Shown here piece after piece: positions 1 to 5,136 of a stretch of 5,531 bases of DNA (position 1 is the stretch's first letter; every line of letters begins with the position of its first letter). Under the pieces are notes generated by a model. It made no database searches. It saw nothing but the letters and a program-made list of their open reading frames with translations, and was not told the DNA's origin. The DNA is from Dehalococcoidia bacterium (lineage in GTDB: Bacteria; Chloroflexota; Dehalococcoidia; Bin125), in NCBI GenBank assembly GCA_007571275.1, contig RKRS01000109.1, positions 1 through 5,531 on the forward strand. Direction: 5' to 3'. The position numbers and the translations under genes are program-made.

Positions 1-1
1 C

Positions 2-199
2 CTGGTGCTCTGCACCCATCCCTTCGATCCGACCGGTCGCATGATCGCCAAGACGCTCGGCCTGCCCGATTTCCAATACGCCCTGGTCGATCACCCAATC
101 GGCAGCGCAGGCATCGAGGGACTACAGACAAGGGCGCTCGACGCCTACGAACAGGGCCGCCGCATCCTGCTCGGACAAGAAGTTATCCACAGTTCTTAG
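2..199 (+). CDS. UGSC-family protein, C-terminal fragment (5' end outside window)
   Basis: The reading frame is open from the first complete codon (base 2) to a TAG stop at 197-199, giving 65 residues of C-terminus. The stretch LVLCTHPFDPTGRMIAKTLG, followed by LPDFQYALVDHPIG, has the layout I recall for the end of UGSC-like proteins: a strand ending in a Cys/Thr step, then PF, a helix with an A..LGLPD turn, then a V.HPI motif. It closes with a helix rich in A, E and R. The family is named for a (Sec/Cys)-Gly-Ser-Cys motif in the middle of the protein, which lies upstream of this window, so whether this copy uses selenocysteine cannot be seen. The biochemical role of the family is poorly defined; members are thought to be small cytoplasmic proteins with a possible redox site. 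The GTG at base 5 is internal, not a start. The family call rests on remembered resemblance, so it is moderate. No terminator is visible after the stop. Confidence 0.6.
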   Translation: MVLCTHPFDPTGRMIAKTLGLPDFQYALVDHPIGSAGIEGLQTRALDAYEQGRRILLGQEVIHSS

Positions 200-231
200 C
201 TCGCAGCCTTACTATGCTTTAACCAGTCCAG

Positions 232-237
232 TATGAT
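232..237 (+). promoter_or_regulatory. Possible -10 box (TATGAT) for the DUF3800 gene
   Basis: TATGAT differs from the TATAAT consensus at one base and lies in the most A/T-rich part of the gap between the two genes. The hexamer 17 bp upstream, TTACTA at 209-214, is a poor -35 match, so the assignment is weak. The box lies within a short inverted repeat, AGTATG (230-235) and CATACT (244-249) with an 8-base loop, which could be an operator or chance. A start of transcription near 244 would leave a leader of about 40 bases, ending in the ribosome binding site at 270-276. The same leader holds a 6-bp stem with one G-U pair (252-257 with 262-267). Confidence 0.25.
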
Positions 238-269
238 TGCTCACATACTTATGTCGGTTATCTGACAAC

Positions 270-276
270 AGAAGGG
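270..276 (+). promoter_or_regulatory. Ribosome binding site that selects the GTG start at 285
   Basis: AGAAGGG is a good Shine-Dalgarno sequence, 8 bases before GTG at 285-287. It favours that GTG over the in-frame TTG at 237, which would add 16 residues that do not resemble the family's N-terminus. Confidence 0.6.
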
Positions 277-284
277 CAACGCTT

Positions 285-1010
285 GTGCCAATACTTTACC
301 TGGATGAATCTGGCGATCACAATCTACAGAAGATCAACTCTGAATATCCATTATTCGTTCTTGGTGGCGTCGTCATCGAGGAACGTTATGCTAACACCAT
401 AGCACGCCAAGCGTTAGGCAATCTGAAAAACAGAATATTCGGGCGATTAAACTTTCCCATGCACACGAGTGATATCACCAGAAACCGCGGCCCCTTCGAG
501 CGGCTCAAGGATCCTGTGATCCGAAGTGCGTTCTACGAGAACCTCAATCACATTATGTCCGAGCTGGATTATCAGGTGATCACCTGCGTCATCGAAAAGA
601 AGCGCCTGCTGGCGCAGTACGGGGTCACGGCTCGCGATCCTTACCACTACTGCCTTGAAGTACTGATCGAGCGATTCGTAATGGAGATGGATTCACGCCG
701 TCAAGTCGGTCGAATTGTTGCAGAAGCACGCCGCTCACAACTGGATGACGCGCTTCGCTCGCACTGGGTGGACATTCGGCAGAACGGGACGTCAGATCTG
801 GAGGCCGACAGAATTGGGCGACGCATTCAGTCGCTCGAGATTCGACCCAAGCACGACATCGCGGCCGGACTCGAGCTGGCCGACCTCGTCGTCACTCCGA
901 TCGGTCGGCACATACTGGGCAAACGAGATCGGGAAGATTGGGAGATTGTCTCCAGGAAAATGCTTGGCAACACTGTCGATCGAGGCCTGATCGTCTTACC
1001 CCGCCGCTAA
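285..1010 (+). CDS. DUF3800 domain protein
   Basis: The product has 241 residues, the usual size for DUF3800 proteins. The start is the GTG at 285, because a strong AGAAGGG lies 8 bases upstream and because the family opens almost at residue 1 with a strand and the motif YLDESGD, seen here as residues 5-11. Other family features are a second strand with FVLGGVVI (24-31), a PMHTSDI segment with His60 (58-64), an acidic strand VAEARR (145-150, Glu147) and the closing ELADLVVTPIGR helix (197-208, Asp200). DUF3800 is thought to adopt an RNase H-like fold; Asp7, Glu8, Glu147 and Asp200 are the likely metal-binding acids, but no activity is established for this protein. Homologues often occur as single accessory genes, sometimes near defence or mobile loci. 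Here the gene stands alone between a UGSC-type gene and a convergent dehydrogenase. Its leader and first ~200 bases look richer in A/T than the rest of the window, which fits acquisition. There is no signal peptide or membrane segment. Confidence 0.85.
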   Translation: MPILYLDESGDHNLQKINSEYPLFVLGGVVIEERYANTIARQALGNLKNRIFGRLNFPMHTSDITRNRGPFERLKDPVIRSAFYENLNHIMSELDYQVITCVIEKKRLLAQYGVTARDPYHYCLEVLIERFVMEMDSRRQVGRIVAEARRSQLDDALRSHWVDIRQNGTSDLEADRIGRRIQSLEIRPKHDIAAGLELADLVVTPIGRHILGKRDREDWEIVSRKMLGNTVDRGLIVLPRR

Positions 1011-1018
1011 ACAAAGAA

Positions 1019-1053
1019 ACGGATCAGCGGCCGCTACGCAGTGACTGATCCGT
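1019..1053 (-). terminator. Hairpin with T-rich run, terminator of the acyl-CoA dehydrogenase gene
   Basis: ACGGATCAG at 1019-1027 is the exact reverse complement of CTGATCCGT at 1045-1053, a perfect 9-bp stem with a 17-base loop that itself begins with a GCGGCCGC palindrome (1027-1034). Read on the minus strand, the stem runs into TTTCTTTGTTT (complement of 1019-1009), as expected for intrinsic termination, about 45 bases beyond the dehydrogenase stop. Read on the plus strand it is followed by ACATTGATC, with no T-run, so it would be at best a weak terminator for the DUF3800 gene, whose stop lies 8 bases before it. The loop is longer than in typical terminators. Confidence 0.6.
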
Positions 1054-1098
1054 ACATTGATCATATCACAGCACCCCTTGAGCGCCAAACCGAACTCA

Positions 1099-2250
1099 CT
1101 ACGGGCCGACCAGCTCCCGACCGATCAGCATTCGCCGAATCTCTGATGTCCCGGCGCCGATCTCCAGCAGTTTCGCATCTCGTACGTAGCGGGCGACACG
1201 ACTCTCGCTCATGTAGCCGTAGCCGCCGTGGATTTGCACCGCCTTATCCGCGACGCGACTGGACATCTCGGCTGAGTAGAGGATCGCGGCGGCGGCCTCC
1301 TTGTTGCTACGGATGCCTTGCGCCGACGCCTCTTCAACCACGTGCGCCGTCCGATAGACCAACCAGCGCGCCGCCTCGAGTTCGGTGTACATATCCGCGA
1401 GCATCGCCTGGATCAGCTGGAAATCGCCGATCCGCTGTCCAAACTGGCGACGATTGCGGGCATACTCGACGGCCTCGTCCAGCGCCGCCTGGGCAATGCC
1501 GAGCGGCTCGCCGGCCAGGAACGCCCGCTCAACCGCCAGCCCCTGCATCATCACGCCCGCCCCTGCGCCTTCGCCGCGTAGGACGTTGGCGGCGGGCACG
1601 ATGCAATCCTCAAGAATCAACTCGGCCGTCGGCGAACCTCGATGTCCGACCTTGTCCAGCACCTGCCCGACGCTGAAGCCTTCGAACGCTGACTCCACAA
1701 TGAACGCCGTCACGCCACGCGAGCCTGCTTCCGTGTCCGTTTTCGCGTAGAGCACCAGCGTGTCGGCAACGGATCCATTGGTAATGAACATCTTGCCGCC
1801 ATTCAGACGATAGCTATCGCCATCGCGCACCGCGGTCGTACGAATGCCCATCGCGTCGGAACCTGCCTCAGGCTCAGTTAACGCCAGTGCGCCGATCGCA
1901 GAACCTTCGCACAGGCCAGGAAGATACTGTTCTTTCTGCGCTTCACTACCATTAGTCGCAATGTTGTTAGCGCACAGATTCGCATGCGCTCCGTAGGACA
2001 ATGCAATCGACGCGCTGGCCCGGGCGATCTCTTCAGTAGCAATCACTCCCGCCAACAATCCGGCCTGGGAACCACCATACTGTTCGCCAATGGTCACACC
2101 CAACAGACCGAGATCGCCCAGCATCGGCCAGAGATGGCTGGGAAATTGATCCGTTCGATCAATATCATCCGCGATCGGATCAATCTCGCTGCGTGCAAAG
2201 TCACGTACGGTTTGTTGAATGAGTCGCTGAGACTCCGTGAGTTCAATCAT
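1099..2250 (-). CDS. Acyl-CoA dehydrogenase, isovaleryl-CoA dehydrogenase type
   Basis: This 383-residue FAD enzyme has full family length and probably oxidises isovaleryl-CoA or a similar branched acyl-CoA to the 2-enoyl-CoA, passing electrons to ETF in the cytoplasm. The helical N-domain starts with LTESQRLIQQTVRDFA (4-19). The first family signature, ALTEPEAGSDAMG, is at 123-135, the FAD-binding FITNG at 155-159, and the second signature, from Gln339 to Asp358, contains HGGYGYM (341-347). In medium-chain enzymes the catalytic Glu sits in the YEGT motif; here that site reads GAGTSEIRR (365-373), as in IVD. The glutamate is instead present at the IVD position, VERAFLAGEPLG (Glu241). LSYGAHANLC (84-93) is also IVD-like. 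The start ATG at 2250 is chosen because GGAG lies 8 bases upstream and the family begins here; an upstream in-frame TTG (2325) or ATG (2274) would add non-family residues. Carboxylase and other leucine-pathway genes are not in the window, so the substrate is inferred. Confidence 0.88.
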   Translation of the reverse strand: MIELTESQRLIQQTVRDFARSEIDPIADDIDRTDQFPSHLWPMLGDLGLLGVTIGEQYGGSQAGLLAGVIATEEIARASASIALSYGAHANLCANNIATNGSEAQKEQYLPGLCEGSAIGALALTEPEAGSDAMGIRTTAVRDGDSYRLNGGKMFITNGSVADTLVLYAKTDTEAGSRGVTAFIVESAFEGFSVGQVLDKVGHRGSPTAELILEDCIVPAANVLRGEGAGAGVMMQGLAVERAFLAGEPLGIAQAALDEAVEYARNRRQFGQRIGDFQLIQAMLADMYTELEAARWLVYRTAHVVEEASAQGIRSNKEAAAAILYSAEMSSRVADKAVQIHGGYGYMSESRVARYVRDAKLLEIGAGTSEIRRMLIGRELVGP

Positions 2251-2258
2251 CGCCGGCG

Positions 2259-2262
2259 CTCC
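2259..2262 (-). promoter_or_regulatory. Ribosome binding site deciding the dehydrogenase start
   Basis: On the minus strand GGAG lies 8 bases before the ATG at 2250-2248. The alternative ATG at 2274 and TTG at 2325 lack a comparable site, so this fixes the start at the second in-frame ATG. Confidence 0.6.
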
Positions 2263-2294
2263 GTCTCCACTCATCGTAGTGTTGATCCATGCCG

Positions 2295-2300
2295 AGCATA
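2295..2300 (-). promoter_or_regulatory. Possible -10 box (TATGCT) for the dehydrogenase gene
   Basis: The minus strand reads TATGCT, a TAnnnT match, 44 bases before the ATG at 2250. The best upstream -35-like element is TTGCCG (minus strand, 2325-2320) at a 19-base spacing, which is long. It is the best candidate in the short divergent gap but weak on its own. Confidence 0.25.
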
Positions 2301-2304
2301 CAGC

Positions 2305-2325
2305 TTGCGCCTGATCAGTCGGCAA
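2305..2325. promoter_or_regulatory. Imperfect palindrome in the divergent control region (possible operator)
   Basis: The gap between the two divergent starts (2251-2341) contains the perfect 8-base palindrome CTGATCAG (2311-2318), flanked by TTGC on the left (2305-2308) and GCAA on the right (2322-2325), with inner gaps of 2 and 3 bases. It lies between the candidate -10 boxes of the two genes, where a regulator could act on both. It does not match a lactate regulator site (LutR/LldR) that I can recall, and short palindromes arise by chance. Confidence 0.2.
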
Positions 2326-2329
2326 CTGC

Positions 2330-2335
2330 TAGACT
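2330..2335 (+). promoter_or_regulatory. Candidate -10 box TAGACT, placed for a leaderless lutC transcript
   Basis: TAGACT fits the TAnnnT core of a -10 element and ends 6 bases before the lutC ATG at 2342, so transcription would begin at or next to the start codon. No Shine-Dalgarno sequence is visible before that ATG, consistent with a leaderless mRNA. The first three bases, TAG, are also an in-frame stop for lutC, so the protein cannot begin further upstream. The -35 region (TTGCGC at 2305-2310, spacing 19) is poor. Confidence 0.35.
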
Positions 2336-2341
2336 CGGTGC

Positions 2342-2851
2342 ATGATGGCGCTCAGCGACCGCACCGCCCTGTTCGCCGAAGGCCTGGCCGCCGCGCAAGG
2401 CGAACTGTTTCCGTGCACATCGTGGGAGGACGTCTGGCGGTACGCAGTATCACTCAGCGACGAAGCGCCCGTCGTCTCGCCAGCTGCGTATGAACAGTTA
2501 CAGCGCGGCGCGCTTCCAGACGTTAACGACCCGTTGCGTTCGATCGCCGACCGCGCGGTTGGTATCACAGAGGCCGCGCTTGCCGTCGCTGAAACCGGTT
2601 CGGTGCTGCTGATCGAACCTGCGCCCATCGACCGGGCGGTCTCGCTGCTCACCCACCACCTGATCGTCGCGGTGACGGAACAGGACATCGTCGACGAACT
2701 GGCCGATGGCTTCCGCTGGCTCGCGCGACAACCGCGAGCGGCCGCCTACGCGACCTTCGTCACCGGCCCATCGCGCACCGCCGACATCGAGCGCTCACTC
2801 ACCATCGGCGTCCAGGGGCCGAGCCGACTGAGCGTGGCGGTTCTCGCATGA
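2342..2851 (+). CDS. lutC: LutC-like LUD domain protein (lactate utilization)
   Basis: The product has 169 residues. LutC (YkgG/LldG) is the small LUD-fold subunit of the LutABC system, which oxidises L-lactate to pyruvate in the cytoplasm. Family features are FAEGLAAAQGELFPCTSWED (11-30), ETGSVLL (84-90) with the following strand, a LLTHHLIVAV segment (102-111), the C-terminal signature TGPSRTADIE (141-150) and GVQGP (156-160). LutC proteins are usually about 210-240 residues; this one lacks the short N-terminal extension and starts next to the LUD core. The start cannot lie upstream, because TAG at 2330-2332 is in frame, so either ATG 2342 or the adjacent ATG 2345 is used. No ribosome binding site is seen, and a -10-like TAGACT lies just upstream. 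The stop codon overlaps the start of the LutB-LutA gene by four bases (ATGA at 2848-2851), which indicates translational coupling and a common complex. Confidence 0.85.
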   Translation: MMALSDRTALFAEGLAAAQGELFPCTSWEDVWRYAVSLSDEAPVVSPAAYEQLQRGALPDVNDPLRSIADRAVGITEAALAVAETGSVLLIEPAPIDRAVSLLTHHLIVAVTEQDIVDELADGFRWLARQPRAAAYATFVTGPSRTADIERSLTIGVQGPSRLSVAVLA

Positions 2852-5127
2852 GCGCCTCGACCGCCCCGTTCAGGGTGCGCTACCGACGCTCGGTCAATGA
2901 TCCCGATCTGCGCCCCCGCCTGCTCGCGTTTCAGCGCTCCTGGCGCGAGAGTCGTGACGCCCAGGTCCGCCGTCTGGAACAGCGCAGCGAACAGTCCTTC
3001 GACGAGCTACGTCGCAACTTCGCAGCCGTCAAGGATCACACGCTGGAACGGATGGACGAGTACATCGCTGAGTTCCGAGCCAACGCTGAAGCCGCCGGCG
3101 CGCGCGTCATTGAACTCGCGACTGCGGACCAGGCGGTCGACTACATCGCTGAGGTATGTCGCTCACGCGGCATCGAGGTCGTCGTCAAGAGCAAGTCAAT
3201 GGTCTCGGAAGAGATTGAACTCAATCACGAGCTCGAGCAGCGCGGTATCGCCGCCATCGAGACCGATCTGGGCGAGTGGTTGCTTCAACTCGCCCGCGAA
3301 CGACCCTCGCACCTGGTCATGCCCGCGATCCATCAGAAGCGTCAGTATGTCGCCGAAATTCTCGGACAGGAATTAGAGCGCGAGTTCGACCCTGATGACA
3401 TCCCGGCCATGGTCGCCAGCGCGCGCGAAGGTCTGCGCGGGCATTACCTCTCGGCCGGCGCCGGCCTGACGGGGGCGAACGCGCTCATCGCCGAGACCGG
3501 TAGCGTCATGGTCGTGACCAACGAAGGCAACATGCGACTGGCCACGTCGCTGCCTGACGTACACTTCGTCACCGCCGGCATCGAGAAGCTGATCCCGACC
3601 TGGGCCGACGCCGAGCGCCAGCTACAGCTCCTGCCGCGTTCGGCCACGGCGCAGACGCTGAGCACCTACACCACCTGCATCACTGGCGCGCAGCCGGGCA
3701 AAGAGATGCACATCATCCTGCTCGACAACGGCCGCCGCGCGATGCGTGACCACGAACCGATCAGCGACGCGCTGCGCTGCATCCGCTGTGGCGCCTGCGC
3801 CAACGTCTGTCCGCCTTATCAGGTCGTCGGCGGGCACACCTTTGGACATATCTACACCGGCGCGATTGGACTGGTCAACACCACATTCCATCACTCAGTC
3901 GCCGACGCCGCGGGGCCACAGGGCTTGTGCGTTTCCTGCGGCGCCTGTGAGACCGTGTGCCCGGTCGCGATTCCACTGCCAGCGCAGATCCTCGATATTC
4001 GCCGCCGCGTCCATGAGTCGGGACATGCGCCGCTCTGGGAGCGAGCGGCGCTGCGGCTCTGGGCGAGACCACGGGTCTTCAACGCATTGATGGGCATGGG
4101 CGCATTGGCCTCAGGCATGGCCAGGCTGGTCGGCCTGGCGCGACGTGACCACCTCAGACTGCCGCTGCCCAAACGCCTGCGTTGGCGAGCCGTCCCCACC
4201 CTACCGCTACGCAGCGGCCAGACACTGATTCGCGCCCGATCCTCACAGCCCACTATCGCCCCGGCGCCAGCCAACGGCCAAGCCGTTGATCTCTTCGCGC
4301 AGTGCCTCGCTGATCGCTTGCTCCCGTCCACGGTCGACGCCGCCGCACGACTGATTGAGGCCGGCGGGGCCACGGTCAACCTGCCTGAGGCCCAACACTG
4401 CTGCGGCCTACCCGCGTTCGACGCTGGTGACTGGGATACCGCCCGAACGATGGCGCGGCAGACCATTGAGGCGCTCGAAGGCAATACTCGGAGCGTCGTC
4501 ACGCCAGCGCCCAGCTGCGTGATCTCCATGCGCGCGCATTGGCCACAACTGTTCGCGGACGAGCCGCAATGGCGCGACCGCGCGGCTGCGATCAGTGACC
4601 GGGTGCACGACCTCGCCGAGTGGCTCGACGGGCCTGGTCATCTGCCGAGCGGGTGTTTAATCAAGGCTGGCTCAGACTCCTGGACCGCGCACCGATTCTG
4701 CCAGTCATCCAATCGCGGCGATGACTCAGCCCGTATCGACCAACTGGTCGAACGGCTCACCGGCGAGCACGCGCTGCCCCTGGCAGAGCCTGAGGTCTGC
4801 TGTGGTTTCGGCGGACTCACGTCGCTGGCCGCGCCCGAAGTCGGCGAGGGCATCCTCGACCGCAAACTCAACTGCATCGCCGACAGTGGTTGCGACACAC
4901 TCATCACCAACAACCCGGGTTGCGTGATTCATCTCCGCGCCGGCGCGGTCGCGCGAGGCTCCGAACATGAAACGCTGCACTACGCCGAGTTCCTCGCCGC
5001 GCAGCTACCCAAGCAACCCACATCGTCGTCACCACCACCAATTTCGTCATTGCTCCCAACACTGTCATTACCCCCAATCTCGTCATTCCTGCGCAAGCAG
5101 GAACCCACCAACAACCACCATCAGTGA
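2848..5127 (+). CDS. LutB-LutA fusion: LUD domain, two 4Fe-4S motifs and two CCG domains
   Basis: The 759-residue product joins two normally separate subunits of the lactate-oxidising Lut/Lld complex. Residues 1-65 form a charged helical lead typical of LutB. The LUD domain (about 66-300) includes VVVKSKSMVSEEIELNHELE (111-130), ALIAETGSVMVVTNEGNMR (212-230) and HFVTAGIEKLIP (239-250). Two ferredoxin motifs follow, CIRCGACANVCPPY (311-324) and CVSCGACETVCPVAIPLP (361-378). A basic linker (about 395-478) leads to the LutA part with two CCG domains: Cys486, CCG 518-520 and PSC557, then HRFC (615-618), CCGFGG (651-656) and NPGC692. The common LutA HDxCH motif is altered to HRFCQ, but its Cys is kept. 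Residues 724-759 are a Ser/Pro-rich tail encoded by repeat DNA and unlikely to be part of the fold. I recall LutB-LutA fusions in sulfate reducers such as Desulfovibrio, so the architecture has precedent. The substrate is probably L-lactate; another 2-hydroxy acid is possible. The start overlaps lutC by ATGA. Confidence 0.9.
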   Translation: MSASTAPFRVRYRRSVNDPDLRPRLLAFQRSWRESRDAQVRRLEQRSEQSFDELRRNFAAVKDHTLERMDEYIAEFRANAEAAGARVIELATADQAVDYIAEVCRSRGIEVVVKSKSMVSEEIELNHELEQRGIAAIETDLGEWLLQLARERPSHLVMPAIHQKRQYVAEILGQELEREFDPDDIPAMVASAREGLRGHYLSAGAGLTGANALIAETGSVMVVTNEGNMRLATSLPDVHFVTAGIEKLIPTWADAERQLQLLPRSATAQTLSTYTTCITGAQPGKEMHIILLDNGRRAMRDHEPISDALRCIRCGACANVCPPYQVVGGHTFGHIYTGAIGLVNTTFHHSVADAAGPQGLCVSCGACETVCPVAIPLPAQILDIRRRVHESGHAPLWERAALRLWARPRVFNALMGMGALASGMARLVGLARRDHLRLPLPKRLRWRAVPTLPLRSGQTLIRARSSQPTIAPAPANGQAVDLFAQCLADRLLPSTVDAAARLIEAGGATVNLPEAQHCCGLPAFDAGDWDTARTMARQTIEALEGNTRSVVTPAPSCVISMRAHWPQLFADEPQWRDRAAAISDRVHDLAEWLDGPGHLPSGCLIKAGSDSWTAHRFCQSSNRGDDSARIDQLVERLTGEHALPLAEPEVCCGFGGLTSLAAPEVGEGILDRKLNCIADSGCDTLITNNPGCVIHLRAGAVARGSEHETLHYAEFLAAQLPKQPTSSSPPPISSLLPTLSLPPISSFLRKQEPTNNHHQ
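5016..5087. repeat. Four tandem 18-base degenerate repeats inside the lutBA 3' end
   Basis: Consecutive 18-base units are at 5016-5033, 5034-5051, 5052-5069 and 5070-5087. The second (ACCACCAATTTCGTCATT) and fourth (ACCCCCAATCTCGTCATT) differ at 2 of 18 bases; the first and third each match the second at 11 of 18. All contain a CGTCATT-like core. Because 18 is a multiple of three, they keep the reading frame and produce six-residue Ser/Pro-rich repeats in the protein tail (PISSLL, PTLSLP, PISSFL). The array runs directly into the hairpin at 5086-5103, as often seen with dispersed REP-like elements. Confidence 0.7.
5086..5103. repeat. REP-like hairpin (TTCCTGC - GCAA - GCAGGAA)
   Basis: TTCCTGC (5086-5092) and GCAGGAA (5097-5103) form a perfect 7-bp stem around a GCAA tetraloop. 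With its flanks CGTCA and CCCA it matches the dispersed CGTCATTCC(n)GGAAnCCA palindromes found between genes in many bacteria, best known from spurious peptides such as VIPAQAG and FLRKQE, both of which occur here in different frames. It lies inside the last codons of lutBA, 34 bases before the next gene. No T-run follows, so it is not a classical terminator. Confidence 0.65.
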
Positions 5128-5136
5128 GCCAGACCC

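Noticed and set aside
252..267. Small hairpin TGTCGG/CTGACA in the DUF3800 leader as a riboswitch or terminator
   Set aside because: Only a 6-bp stem with a G-U pair and no T-run; too small to support a regulatory RNA call.
237..284. TTG at 237 as start of the DUF3800 gene
   Set aside because: It would add 16 unrelated residues; GTG 285 has the good ribosome binding site and matches the family start.
1041..1676. Long plus-strand open frame (211 codons) opposite the dehydrogenase gene
   Set aside because: The product is Arg/Pro/Ser-rich with no family pattern, typical of the antisense shadow of a GC-rich gene.
2251..2325. TTG at 2325 or ATG at 2274 as start of the dehydrogenase
   Set aside because: The extra residues do not resemble the family, no good ribosome binding site is present, and ATG 2250 has GGAG at 8 bases.
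3891..4529. Minus-strand open frame of 212 codons inside lutBA
   Set aside because: Shadow of the LutBA gene; composition is biased, with no motif and no credible ribosome binding site.
5016..5103. Tandem repeats considered as a CRISPR array
   Set aside because: Units are 18 bases, degenerate and directly adjacent, with no spacers between them; this is a tandem repeat next to a REP-like hairpin.
5104..5136. REP-like hairpin as transcription terminator between lutBA and the amidohydrolase gene
   Set aside because: The sequence after the stem (CCCACCAACAACC) has no T-run on either useful side, and the stem lies within the coding region.
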